From UBA2943 sp946534895 (GTDB lineage: Bacteria > Bacillota > Clostridia > Christensenellales > Aristaeellaceae): 64,000 nucleotides of DNA. The stretch lies in contig CAMNDE010000007.1 of assembly GCA_946534895.1 (NCBI GenBank), positions 1 through 64,000 of the forward strand, given 5' to 3'. The first letter of the stretch is position 1, and each line of letters opens with the position of its first letter. Under the pieces are notes generated by a model. That model made no database searches. It was not told the origin of the DNA and was given only the letters and a program-made list of their open reading frames with translations. Shown one piece after another: positions 43,120 to 51,614 of this stretch. The position numbers and the translations under genes were made by a program.

Positions 43120-44262
43120 ATGAAGTATCCGGCTCTGTTCCTGATGATCCTTTGTCTCATGACCGCCATGTCTGCTTCCGCGGCAGCGGAATCCCAGATA
43201 TTCCTGCCCGCTCCCTCCGATGCGGCAGACTGCCGCATCACGGTGGATCACCCGGACATTGTGTCCATTGCCCTGCTTGAGTCACCGGACAGCGGTTTTA
43301 CGCTTTCCTGTACGGGGCTCTCAGAAGGACGCACCTGTGTCACCGCCGCGTTCCCCGACGGGACAGAAACACTGTATGCCGTCTCCGTGGACAACCGGCT
43401 GAATGCGTCCGTTTTCCCGGCTCCGGACATTGAGCTGTTTGAACTTTCCCGGAACGGGGAGCTCGCCTATGAGCCCTGCCGCATTGAAAAGCACGAGGAC
43501 GGGTATCAGGTATATCTGGGCACGCAGGACGTGCAGTGGACCGGAGAAGAAACCATGCATGCCCTGTACCGCATCCTGTACACCTGGGACGTGTTCAGCT
43601 GGGACGGGTTCCACGAGTCCGCCGAGGATGTACTGGACGGGGAAGGCTTCTGGCTGGAAGTGGCCCTGTCCGACGGCACGTATATGCACGCCACGGGCAG
43701 CAACCGGTTCCCGGAACACTACGGTCCCGTGATGCACGCTCTGCAGGAAGTGGTGGACCATATGGAACTCACATCCGAGACACTGGTGCACCAGGTCTGG
43801 ACAGTCCTGACCGGATTTCTGCCGGAACGCACCCGTTTCGTGGTCGGGCAGGACATTCCCTTCTACGACATCCTAGAGTTCTATTACACCCTGGATCCGA
43901 CCATCCCAATGGGAGAATATCAGCGGTATCACTTCTTCACCGACGTAGGAAAACATATGTTTGAGCACGAAACGCGCAAAGGTTTATCCTGGCCGCAGAC
44001 CGAGGAAGACATCACCTGCTCCGGCGTATCCGAGCTCTCCGCAGATGACTGGGATGCCTTCTGCGCCTTCCTGGACGGCGGAACTGTTTCCCCGCGCGAC
44101 GAGTTTCCGGTCGACGGCGACGCCGGTCCGTGGACGTACCTCTACTGGCGGGGAGACACGTCTGACTCAACCGAGTTCTCCTTTGCCTCACAGGAAAAGC
44201 TGCTCCGGTTTGAATCCTTCTGCGAATCACTCCGGGACCTGACATCCCCCGGCTCACCCTGA
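43120..44262 (+). CDS. Exported protein of unknown function, 380 aa
   Basis: Not recognised. A signal peptide is evident (residues 1-23, hydrophobic ALFLMILCLMTAMSASA then AAES). The mature part is acidic, Trp/Tyr-rich and predicted mostly beta at the start: an Ig-like segment at 25-95 with alternating hydrophobics (CRITVDHPDIVSIALLES, TGLSEGRTCVTAAF) resembles BIG2-type domains, followed by a larger mixed domain. No catalytic motif or lipobox. RBS AGAGGAGGG precedes the ATG. Followed by another exported protein in the same direction. Confidence 0.75.
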   Translation: MKYPALFLMILCLMTAMSASAAAESQIFLPAPSDAADCRITVDHPDIVSIALLESPDSGFTLSCTGLSEGRTCVTAAFPDGTETLYAVSVDNRLNASVFPAPDIELFELSRNGELAYEPCRIEKHEDGYQVYLGTQDVQWTGEETMHALYRILYTWDVFSWDGFHESAEDVLDGEGFWLEVALSDGTYMHATGSNRFPEHYGPVMHALQEVVDHMELTSETLVHQVWTVLTGFLPERTRFVVGQDIPFYDILEFYYTLDPTIPMGEYQRYHFFTDVGKHMFEHETRKGLSWPQTEEDITCSGVSELSADDWDAFCAFLDGGTVSPRDEFPVDGDAGPWTYLYWRGDTSDSTEFSFASQEKLLRFESFCESLRDLTSPGSP

Positions 44263-44332
44263 CCATTTCACCGCACGACTCACTTTCTGCCCTTTCACAG
44301 ATCATCCCGCACAGCATGGAGGTGCACATTTC

Positions 44333-45391
44333 ATGAAACGCCTGCTGCTTCTGGCCCTTGTCCTGGTCCTGTGTTCCGCATGCACATTTCCGGCGCATGC
44401 GGAGCGGACCTATTATGGAACCATGATGGTGGATCACTGCAAGGAATGGGTATCACTGCGCGACGGTCCGGGCACGGGCTGCAGACGCCTGGCCAAAGTG
44501 CCGCTCTTCGCCCTGGTCACTGACGCTGAATGGACGCCCATCTGCGGGGATTTCATCCACTGCAGCTACAACGGCACGGAAGGATATATTCTGTCCAAGT
44601 ATCTCGTGCCCTGGGCAGACCCTGAGATCGAAGACAGGGAATATGCAAGTCCTCTGGGCTTTGCCTTCCGGTACAATCCTGCCCTTCTGGATCTGGAGAC
44701 AGATGTCTCCGAAGACGGTCAGAGCCTGATGCTCTCCGCGGAGAGCGAAGAACTGCCCGTATACCTGGAACTCATTACCACCGAAGGCGCCGGGGCATCC
44801 CCTTCCGCCTTCCTGGAAAAGAACGGAGCCGATGGAAGCACCGTTCATTCCGGGACCACCGAAAACGGCGGAACACTGAAATGGTTCCGGAAAGCCTATG
44901 AGCAGAACCCGGAGATCTGCAGCATCATCTATGCCGTGGAAGACGGCGCGCACGGGCTTTCCGCCATCGCCACCGTGCCGGCCGCGGACAGCGAGGCATG
45001 GGAGGAAGTGTTCACGCTTCTCATGCAGACCGTGCATTTCCCGGTACGGATTCCGCTGAAAGCCGCCTGGGGAAAGGCATCCGGACAGACATTCATTATG
45101 GACAAGGGCGGAAAAAATATCACCCTCACCGCCACGGAAGCCCTGAGCCAGGTTACGCTCCTGAGCCTGGATTTTGTCGGGGTCACCAGTGAGGGAAACC
45201 CGCTGTTTGACACACAAACCGTTCATGAACTGGACCGTCTGCTTCCGGGGGAACACCTGACCATACGCCTTGCGTTCCCCGGGGACATTCCGTCCTTCGG
45301 CATCCGGTTCACGGATGCCTCCGGCACTGTCCGGCAGTTTTCCATTGGGCTCAGCGGGTATGACGGTTCCCTGGTCCTGGAGGAATTCTGA
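44333..45391 (+). CDS. Exported SH3-like domain protein, 352 aa
   Basis: A signal peptide spans about residues 1-23 (LLLLALVLVLCSACTFPAHA; LCSAC could act as a lipobox). It is followed by a bacterial SH3-like domain at about 25-95 (VDHCKEWVSLRDGPGTGCRRLAKVP through GTEGYILSKYL), a cell-wall-binding fold in many Bacillota. The rest (100-352) is unrecognised and beta-rich, possibly a PsbP-like segment near SPLGFAFRYNPALLDLE. RBS TGGAGGTG. Same strand and probably the same unit as the exported protein before it. Confidence 0.8.
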   Translation: MKRLLLLALVLVLCSACTFPAHAERTYYGTMMVDHCKEWVSLRDGPGTGCRRLAKVPLFALVTDAEWTPICGDFIHCSYNGTEGYILSKYLVPWADPEIEDREYASPLGFAFRYNPALLDLETDVSEDGQSLMLSAESEELPVYLELITTEGAGASPSAFLEKNGADGSTVHSGTTENGGTLKWFRKAYEQNPEICSIIYAVEDGAHGLSAIATVPAADSEAWEEVFTLLMQTVHFPVRIPLKAAWGKASGQTFIMDKGGKNITLTATEALSQVTLLSLDFVGVTSEGNPLFDTQTVHELDRLLPGEHLTIRLAFPGDIPSFGIRFTDASGTVRQFSIGLSGYDGSLVLEEF

Positions 45392-45450
45392 ATGCCTGTC
45401 TCCTTTGGATCCAATCGCCTGACATGCCCGGATCCGGGCGGTGACAATGT

Positions 45451-46074
45451 ATGTTGGAAACAATCAGAGCATGCTATCTTGAGCACCACAGGGAGAAAAC
45501 GCTGCGTCATGTGGAAGAGGTTGCCGCCACTTCCGTCCGGCTTGCCGGAATCCACGGACTGGAAACCGCAAAGGTGACGCTGGCCGCCATGCTCCATGAC
45601 ATAAGCGTGATCATGACACCGCAGGAGATGTATGAGACAGCGGTCAGACGAAAGCTGCCGCTTGATCCCGCGGAAGAAAAATACCACTTTCTTCTGCATC
45701 AACGCATGTCACGAATCATTGCGCAGGAGCGGTTCGGCGTTGAGGATGAGGAGATCCTGAGTGCGTTGGAATGCCATACCACCCTGAAGAAAAACGCAGG
45801 CACATATGATCAGATCCTGTTCATCTTAGATAAAATCTCCTGGGACCAGGAGGGACATCCCCTGTACTATGATGTGCTGAAGCGCATGGCAGCCGAATCC
45901 CTGGATGAGGCCTGCCGCTTCTATATCCTGTACCAGCTGGATCACGGTTTGCTGCTCATGCCCCACCGGTGGATCCTTGAAGCCTGTGAGGACCTGCAGC
46001 ACAGAGCGGGAAAAAGCCCTGAAGTCCAATGCCCGACCTCCATCTTATCCTGCAGAAAGGATGTGCTTTTGTGA
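45451..46074 (+). CDS. HD-domain phosphohydrolase (YqeK-like)
   Basis: A 207-residue HD hydrolase. H19 of KTLRHVEEV, the MLHD pair (47-50) and the later metal-site region LECHTTL and ILDKIS follow the layout of YqeK, a symmetrical diadenosine tetraphosphate hydrolase. The usual YqeK neighbours (nadD, rsfS) are absent, so it may be a paralogue with another substrate. RBS is weak (GGGCGGTGA). The stop overlaps the GTG start of the next gene by 4 bases. Confidence 0.78.
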   Translation: MLETIRACYLEHHREKTLRHVEEVAATSVRLAGIHGLETAKVTLAAMLHDISVIMTPQEMYETAVRRKLPLDPAEEKYHFLLHQRMSRIIAQERFGVEDEEILSALECHTTLKKNAGTYDQILFILDKISWDQEGHPLYYDVLKRMAAESLDEACRFYILYQLDHGLLLMPHRWILEACEDLQHRAGKSPEVQCPTSILSCRKDVLL

Positions 46075-47111
46075 ATCTGGAATCCCTGTATGCCCAGGTA
46101 AAGGAAACCATTTCAGGGCTGGACCTGAACAGCATCTGGCCCGGCTTTGAAGTGCTGAAATTCGCGCTGTATGATGATGCCGCCTGCTTTTTCGACGGGA
46201 AGTATATCGAAAAGACGGACGACTTCTGTGCCAACACCTCCATCTCCTTTCAGGGCGAGCAGATCGCCATCTGGATGGTAGACGGGGAGATGGACATTCC
46301 GGTCCTTACCTCAAAGATTGTGCATGAAATGTTCCACGGCTATCAGACGCTCATGGGCTGGACATGCTGGCCGGATGAAATGGAAGCCCTGTACCGGTAT
46401 GCTTACAAAGCTGAGAATCTCTCCCTCAAGCTGCGTGAAAACGCGCTTCTGCTCGGGCTTATGGATCGGTTTGACGAGCTGGCTTTTCAGGAACTTCTGG
46501 CCCACAGAAAGCTGCGCAGCATGCAGTTTCCCTGGGAGTTCCTCTACGAAAGCCGGGTGGAGGAAATCGAAGGCACCGCCAACTATGTGGAATGGCAGGT
46601 GCTCAGGCAGCTTGATGAAGGGAAAGCCCGACTGCTGGAGAACAGTATGCGGGCGTCCCTGACCACGCCCGGATACCTGTTTCCCATCCGGATCTCCAGC
46701 TACTTCACCGGTGCCCTCATGGTCCATGCCATGCGCAGCGCGGGCATCTATCATTTTGGACCGGAAGACCGTCCGGTCATGGCCGCTCTGCTTGAGCACG
46801 TACAGCCCTCCGGTGGCGATTTTCCCGGAAAAGCGGACATGTTCCGGAAGACAGCCGACGCGGTGACGTTATTCCAGGCGGAAACGGAATCGATCATCCG
46901 CTCCGCGCTTGAACGTAATGAAACCGTTCTGTCCGGCCCCTGCGAGCTTCTGGGCGTAAACATCTATGACGCAAGATGCCTGAAGAACTTTATCACTTCA
47001 ACCTATTTCCTGCAGGTTCGGAAGGGCTCGGAAGACACCGTGCTCGAGGGGAATTATGTCATCCGGATGCAGGATGAAAAAAACATCGAGACCGTATACC
47101 GGTGGAAGTGA
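46071..47111 (+). CDS. Putative zinc metallopeptidase (HExxH), unknown family
   Basis: A 346-residue soluble protein. HEMFH (85-89) is a gluzincin-type HExxH preceded by a hydrophobic helix (VLTSKIV), and EGTANYVEW (E167) is a plausible third metal ligand. No signal peptide, so probably cytoplasmic. I do not recognise the family. The GTG at 46071 is chosen because it forms a GTGA overlap with the HD-domain gene and follows AGAAAGG at 10 bases; an upstream ATG at 46029 would start inside the neighbour without an RBS. Confidence 0.7.
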   Translation: MNLESLYAQVKETISGLDLNSIWPGFEVLKFALYDDAACFFDGKYIEKTDDFCANTSISFQGEQIAIWMVDGEMDIPVLTSKIVHEMFHGYQTLMGWTCWPDEMEALYRYAYKAENLSLKLRENALLLGLMDRFDELAFQELLAHRKLRSMQFPWEFLYESRVEEIEGTANYVEWQVLRQLDEGKARLLENSMRASLTTPGYLFPIRISSYFTGALMVHAMRSAGIYHFGPEDRPVMAALLEHVQPSGGDFPGKADMFRKTADAVTLFQAETESIIRSALERNETVLSGPCELLGVNIYDARCLKNFITSTYFLQVRKGSEDTVLEGNYVIRMQDEKNIETVYRWK

Positions 47112-47163
47112 CCCGTCCTCCCGCCGTCTGTCCATCTGAAATCAGAATCCAGGAGGAACCCTC

Positions 47164-47982
47164 ATGAAGAAGTATGCCGCTCCCATCATGCTGCTTGCCG
47201 TCTTCGAAATCACGGCCGTCACCCTGTGGCTGACCAAGGACAACCCGTTCTATCTTTTCAACTTCAGCTACATCGGCTGTTCGATAGCGCTGTCCATGTT
47301 TCTGTTTATCCGCAGACAGCGGCACGCCAGGCGTGTGGCCCAGCTGCTTGTGGGATCCTATATGCTGGTCTATCTCGGGCTGATCAGCCGCGAGAACATG
47401 CAGATCGAAGGCTTCTGGTATTATCTGTTCACCGGCGTTTTCGAGGCGGCCACGATCCACTATGCGGTGGCGAAGATTTTCGGGCCCTTGATCTTCGGAC
47501 GCGGCTGGTGCGGCTATGCATGCTGGACAGCCATGGTTCTGGATTTTCTGCCCTACAAAACCCCTTCACAGCCGAGGAAAAGGATTGGATGGATCCGGTA
47601 TGTCACCTTTGCCCTGTCCCTGGCGTTCGTGGCCGGTCTGTTCCTGGCACACGCTCAGAACATGGAGCATATCATGTTCCAGGCGTTCATCATCGGAAAC
47701 ATCGCCTATTATGCTGTCGGCATCGTCCTGGCCTTTGCGCTTAAGGATAACCGTGCCTTCTGCAAATATATCTGCCCCGTCACCATATTCCTGAAGCCCA
47801 TGAGCTATTTTTCCCTCCTGCGGATCACATGCGACAAGGAAAAATGCATATCCTGCGGAAAATGCAGACGCGTCTGCCCGATGAACGTGGATATGACCGA
47901 CAATTCAAGGAAGAGGGAAAACGGCACGGAATGCATTCTCTGCATGGAGTGCAGGATGAACTGCCCGAAAAACGCGCTTTGA
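47164..47982 (+). CDS. Membrane-bound 4Fe-4S protein (NapH/MauN-like)
   Basis: A 272-residue protein with about five transmembrane segments, two Cys-Pro style motifs (GRGWCGYACW near 115 and CKYICPVTIF near 200), and two C-terminal 4Fe-4S clusters (CISCGKCRRVCP and CILCMECRMNCP). This is the NapH/NosR-type layout used to pass electrons from quinol or ferredoxin across the membrane. No partner reductase is adjacent. RBS CAGGAGGAA precedes the ATG. Confidence 0.88.
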   Translation: MKKYAAPIMLLAVFEITAVTLWLTKDNPFYLFNFSYIGCSIALSMFLFIRRQRHARRVAQLLVGSYMLVYLGLISRENMQIEGFWYYLFTGVFEAATIHYAVAKIFGPLIFGRGWCGYACWTAMVLDFLPYKTPSQPRKRIGWIRYVTFALSLAFVAGLFLAHAQNMEHIMFQAFIIGNIAYYAVGIVLAFALKDNRAFCKYICPVTIFLKPMSYFSLLRITCDKEKCISCGKCRRVCPMNVDMTDNSRKRENGTECILCMECRMNCPKNAL

Positions 47983-48017
47983 GTGCTTTCCTTCCGTTTC
48001 ATGGATTTTAGCAGCGA

Positions 48018-48062
48018 AAAAGGACGTTCGGCAGGATGCGTCTGCATCCCGAACGTCCTTTT
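48018..48062. terminator. Bidirectional terminator between the 4Fe-4S gene and rtcB
   Basis: A stem of at least 13 bp (48019-48031 with 48049-48061) encloses an inner hairpin GGATGC-GTCT-GCATCC. It is A-rich on the left and T-rich on the right (CCTTTTC), so it can serve both convergent genes. Confidence 0.85.
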
Positions 48063-48063
48063 C

Positions 48064-49269
48064 TTATCCGGCCTTGAAATTGTATACCGGCTTCATCACA
48101 TCCAGCACATCCACCGTGTCCCGGATCACGTCGATAATGTCCTCCAGCGCCTTGTACGCCATCGGAGCCTCATCCAGCGTCTGTTCTGACACGGAAGTGG
48201 AGTAAATGCCGGCCATGGAAGCCCTGTAGGCTTCAAGATCCAGCGTTTCCGACGCCTTTTTCCTGGACATGATCCGGCCCGCTCCATGAGGTGCCGAATC
48301 ATTCCACTCCGGGTTTCCGCGCCCGACGGCGAGCACGGAACCGTCGCGCATATTGATCGGGATCAGCACCCGCTCCCCCGCGTGCGCGGCTATGGCGCCC
48401 TTGCGCAGGATCATCTCCTGAACATCGATATAGTTGTGAACTGTGTGAAACGCCTCGCACATATGCATGCCGGTCCGCTCCAGCAGGATCTCCGCCATTT
48501 TCTCACGGTTTCTGACAGCAAAGCGCTGGCAGATCTCCACATCATGGAGATAGTCCTGCATATACTCTCCATACAGCCAGCACAGATCCTCCGGCACCGC
48601 GGCCGGTCTGTCGGCATATTCCTTTTCCATCGCCTTCAGGGCGGCCTGGATCTCGCTGCGCCTTCCCTGCTCCTTATAGGTCCTGATCAGTTCTTCCTTT
48701 TGCTGGAAGTATGCTTCCTTTCCCTTGTGCAGGTCAATGGCAAGCCGCTGATAGATTTCCGCCACCTGCTTCCCGAGATTGCGGCTTCCGGAATGGATCA
48801 CCAGCCAGAGCGTGCCGTCGGAAGCCCGGTCAATCTCGATAAAGTGATTGCCGCCGCCCAGCGTGCCCAGAGACCGCTCCAGATAGCGGGAATCCTTCAG
48901 TTCCCGGAAACAGCACAGCCCACTCAGGTCAAAGTGCTCCTGCCTCCCCTCCCAGACCCGCATGCCGGAGGGTATATAGTGCGCCGCTTCATCCACAGCG
49001 GCAAAGTCCGCATCCTTTTCGAGCAGTCTCACGGCATACATACCGCATCCGATATCCACGCCCACAATATTGGGGCATACCTTGTCCGTCACCGTCATGG
49101 TGGTCCCGATGGTGCAGCCCTTTCCGGCATGCACGTCCGGCATGATCCGGATACGGCTGTTCTCTGTCAGCGCATAGTCGCACATCCTGCGGATCTGCTC
49201 CACGGCTTCCTCTTCCACGACTTTTGCATAGCATACAGCGGTGGATACTGCTCCCCTGATTTCAAACAT
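48064..49269 (-). CDS. rtcB: RNA-splicing ligase RtcB
   Basis: GTP- and Mn-dependent 3-prime-phosphate/5-prime-OH RNA ligase that reseals cleaved RNAs. The 401-residue protein contains PDVHAGKGC, GVDIGCGM (metal-binding Asp and Cys near 72-75), GTLGGGNHFIE, FHTVHNYID and SAPHGAGR, whose histidine is the guanylylation site. Length matches bacterial RtcB. No archease gene is nearby. The ATG at 49269 has GGAG at 8 bases; an in-frame GTG at 49278 would abut it. It has its own promoter behind the WYL terminator. Confidence 0.96.
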   Translation of the reverse strand: MFEIRGAVSTAVCYAKVVEEEAVEQIRRMCDYALTENSRIRIMPDVHAGKGCTIGTTMTVTDKVCPNIVGVDIGCGMYAVRLLEKDADFAAVDEAAHYIPSGMRVWEGRQEHFDLSGLCCFRELKDSRYLERSLGTLGGGNHFIEIDRASDGTLWLVIHSGSRNLGKQVAEIYQRLAIDLHKGKEAYFQQKEELIRTYKEQGRRSEIQAALKAMEKEYADRPAAVPEDLCWLYGEYMQDYLHDVEICQRFAVRNREKMAEILLERTGMHMCEAFHTVHNYIDVQEMILRKGAIAAHAGERVLIPINMRDGSVLAVGRGNPEWNDSAPHGAGRIMSRKKASETLDLEAYRASMAGIYSTSVSEQTLDEAPMAYKALEDIIDVIRDTVDVLDVMKPVYNFKAG

Positions 49270-49318
49270 GGCCTTCACTCCTTTCCCCGGAATCGTGTTC
49301 CGGCCTCATTGCAGTCCC

Positions 49319-49347
49319 ATTGTATGTCTTCTGTGCATCCCTTTCAC
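49319..49347 (-). promoter_or_regulatory. Promoter of rtcB
   Basis: On the minus strand GTGAAA (49347-49342, 4 of 6 consensus bases), a 17-base spacer and TACAAT (49324-49319). It lies between the WYL terminator and the rtcB start, about 50 bases upstream of the ATG. Confidence 0.6.
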
Positions 49348-49349
49348 GG

Positions 49350-49381
49350 AAAAAAATCTGCGACCCCGTCAGAGGCCGCAG
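49350..49381 (-). terminator. Terminator after the WYL gene pair, upstream of rtcB
   Basis: On the minus strand CTGCGGCC pairs with GGTCGCAG (49381-49374 with 49365-49358, one G-U), with an 8-base loop, followed by A and seven T residues. It starts inside the last codons of the WYL gene, separating regulator transcription from rtcB. Confidence 0.8.
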
Positions 49382-50274
49382 TTTATCTGCTGAAGCAGTC
49401 TTTCCCGGATCAGACCGACAAACGCATCCGGGCCGGTCACGCGCACCATGGGACCGAATGCGAGGATCCGGATCACCATCTCCGTTTCATCCTCCGCGTC
49501 ATAGACAATGGACATCCCGTACCGGTTCGTATCCAGCCGCCAGACCTGTTTTTCAAAGTGCGCAAAGTGCATCAGCACGCGCTCCAGCGCATTCCTGTCA
49601 TCTGTAAGTTCCAGCTCCACCCGCCGCTTTTCCGCCTCCGTCTCCTCCACCCCGGACTGCGGGCACATGGCCGGCGCACAGGTTATGATCCGGGCCAGAT
49701 TCAGGGTGCGCCCGCTCCGTACACCGGAGGAGATCAGGCGGAACTTGTCGTCCTTTTCCGAATACTCCAGATACTCGGGCCTGACCACCCGGCGGATGGG
49801 ATTCCCTTTCCGGTTCCGGAACCGGATTTCCAGCCATGTCCCGTTCCGGACTGACGCGAGAATCAGGCGGAAATTGCGGACGTAGGCTTCGTCTTCATAG
49901 GGATCTCCGTCCAGATAGCGGTCAAAGACCCGGACATCCTCCGGATGAAAGAGCGGTTCCACGCCGGGAAACTCCGGAAGACCTTCCCCGAACAGCCGTA
50001 CCCTGGGGTCCAGGGCAACCGCTTTCAGCCAGCGTTTTTCCAGGAGCGTGAGCGGCATGTCCGGCACATTCCGGACCGGAGTGGTCCCGTCCGGGTAAAG
50101 CAGCTGCCAGCGCTGCTCCCGAAGCGCGGGTTCAATCTCCAGAATGCTTTCGCCGAAAGCCCGGTTTCTGACGATCTCCTGCATTTCAGCCGTTCCGACC
50201 GGATGATCGCAGGCCGCCTTCAGCACTTCCGCCACGGCCAGATAATAGGCACTGTAAAGCTCGCTGAAGATCAT
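49369..50274 (-). CDS. WYL-domain protein, 301 aa
   Basis: WYL domains are ligand-sensing modules of transcription regulators, thought to bind nucleic acid or nucleotide-like molecules. The WYL region is at about 140-220, with WLEIRFRNRKGN, VRPEYLEYSEKDDKFRL and RSGRTLNLARI. A WCX-like C-terminal extension follows (KRRVELELTDDRNALERVLMHF). A classical N-terminal HTH is not evident. It begins in a 4-base overlap with the larger WYL gene; the two are a coupled pair ending at a terminator just before rtcB. Confidence 0.85.
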   Translation of the reverse strand: MIFSELYSAYYLAVAEVLKAACDHPVGTAEMQEIVRNRAFGESILEIEPALREQRWQLLYPDGTTPVRNVPDMPLTLLEKRWLKAVALDPRVRLFGEGLPEFPGVEPLFHPEDVRVFDRYLDGDPYEDEAYVRNFRLILASVRNGTWLEIRFRNRKGNPIRRVVRPEYLEYSEKDDKFRLISSGVRSGRTLNLARIITCAPAMCPQSGVEETEAEKRRVELELTDDRNALERVLMHFAHFEKQVWRLDTNRYGMSIVYDAEDETEMVIRILAFGPMVRVTGPDAFVGLIRERLLQQINCGL

Positions 50275-51512
50275 CCCTGTTCACCGCCTTCCACGCCGTA
50301 CTGGGCATACATTTCCCGCACATCGCTCCGGAAGCGCTCTTCCATGTCCGGATCGGAAAAATGGATTTCCGTGATCCGGCACAGGAAGGTCCTGATCCAC
50401 GGGATCATTTCACTGGCGTCATACACGTCCGCCGAAAACCGGCTGTGTTCCGCATCCAGGCGCTCCACGGCACCGCAGCGCTTCTCCCGCTCCAGGCGCT
50501 GGGGAATATGCGTTTCATCCGCCGCATGCCGGATGGTGAACTCCACATGCTCCATCCGCGCACCGGAGCGGCTCTGGGTGCTCACGCCCCACATATGCTT
50601 CTCCATGTCTTCCAGCGTCGCGCGGTGGCTGTCAAAACCTGCGCACACATCCCCCGCCTGCACCGAGACAATATAGTCCAGCCGGAATGATGTGATGCGC
50701 TGCATCTCCGGCACATAGGCCATCACATACTGACGCCCGTTCTGAACGCTGATCATGATCCGGAGCGGCACAGCCTCCTTTTCCCGCGTGTCCTGCCTGC
50801 GCGGCTGGTTCAGCGTCAGCCTGACCATGCGCTTTTCTCCCATGGCCTCAAGCAGCGAGCACAGCACCTCACTGTCCAGCGCTCCGGTGATATAGTGATG
50901 CTTGAAGGCAAACAGATCCCTGTGCGTTTCGCTCCTGTCCAGCAGAAACGATCCGATCACCCCGCACGGAAACACCTCGGAATAGAAATCCAGCAGGTCT
51001 TCCGATATTCCGGAGATCGACTCCCCGCGCCGGTAATACACGCTTTTCCCGTGCTTTTCCGCAAAAAGCAGGCCTTCCCGCACATACTCCTGAAGCTTTT
51101 TGCGGACCGTGGAAAGGTCAAAGGTCCGCGGCGCCTTGAATTCCCGCAGCTTTTCATCCACCGCCTGGACAATCTCATTCACGCTCAGCGCGGTATCCGG
51201 ATCATGCAGGATGTCCATCAGAAGAAAATGCAGCGTCACATCGCCGTCCGTAAAGCTTCTGGTCTTCCAGGCCGCGTACAGCGGATTGTGCCGCGAAAGC
51301 CTGCTGTCAATGGAAAGGAAGACATTCTTCCCGTCGGGCGTGCGCTGAAAGCGCATGTAATCCCCGAGCCAGCTTTCCACCCGCCGCCGCTCATCGTCAT
51401 AGGAACGTGCGCTCTTTGACGTGTACTCTTCCCGGCTCTTGAATCCGTACACGTAGAATTCCTTCATATAGGCGCGTATTCGGCCGAAATTCTTGATCCG
51501 CTCACTGTACAC
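50271..51512 (-). CDS. WYL-domain transcriptional regulator, 413 aa
   Basis: The N-terminal part (about 1-160) contains a helical segment and a winged-helix-like region (TFDLSTVRKKLQEYVREGLLF). The WYL core follows at about 215-300 (KRMVRLTLNQPRRQ, VPLRIMISVQNGRQYVMAYV, RITSFRLDYIVSV), and then a WCX-like C-terminal domain. The likely role is ligand-responsive control of this locus, perhaps of rtcB. The start is GTG at 51512 with GGAGGAAT 8 bases away. Divergent from the beta-propeller gene. Confidence 0.85.
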   Translation of the reverse strand: MYSERIKNFGRIRAYMKEFYVYGFKSREEYTSKSARSYDDERRRVESWLGDYMRFQRTPDGKNVFLSIDSRLSRHNPLYAAWKTRSFTDGDVTLHFLLMDILHDPDTALSVNEIVQAVDEKLREFKAPRTFDLSTVRKKLQEYVREGLLFAEKHGKSVYYRRGESISGISEDLLDFYSEVFPCGVIGSFLLDRSETHRDLFAFKHHYITGALDSEVLCSLLEAMGEKRMVRLTLNQPRRQDTREKEAVPLRIMISVQNGRQYVMAYVPEMQRITSFRLDYIVSVQAGDVCAGFDSHRATLEDMEKHMWGVSTQSRSGARMEHVEFTIRHAADETHIPQRLEREKRCGAVERLDAEHSRFSADVYDASEMIPWIRTFLCRITEIHFSDPDMEERFRSDVREMYAQYGVEGGEQG

Positions 51513-51564
51513 AGCACATTCCTCCTTTCCCCGCTCCGGCGGGATCCGCTGAGCCTTCCGTGTA

Positions 51565-51593
51565 TTCTATTTAGCCGCTGAAAGTCATATAAT
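51565..51593 (+). promoter_or_regulatory. Promoter of the beta-propeller gene
   Basis: A perfect TATAAT (51588-51593) with a weak -35 TTCTAT (51565-51570) at 17 bases, 22 bases before the start codon. Confidence 0.6.
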
Positions 51594-51614
51594 GCATGCA
51601 GGAGGTGACTGCCC

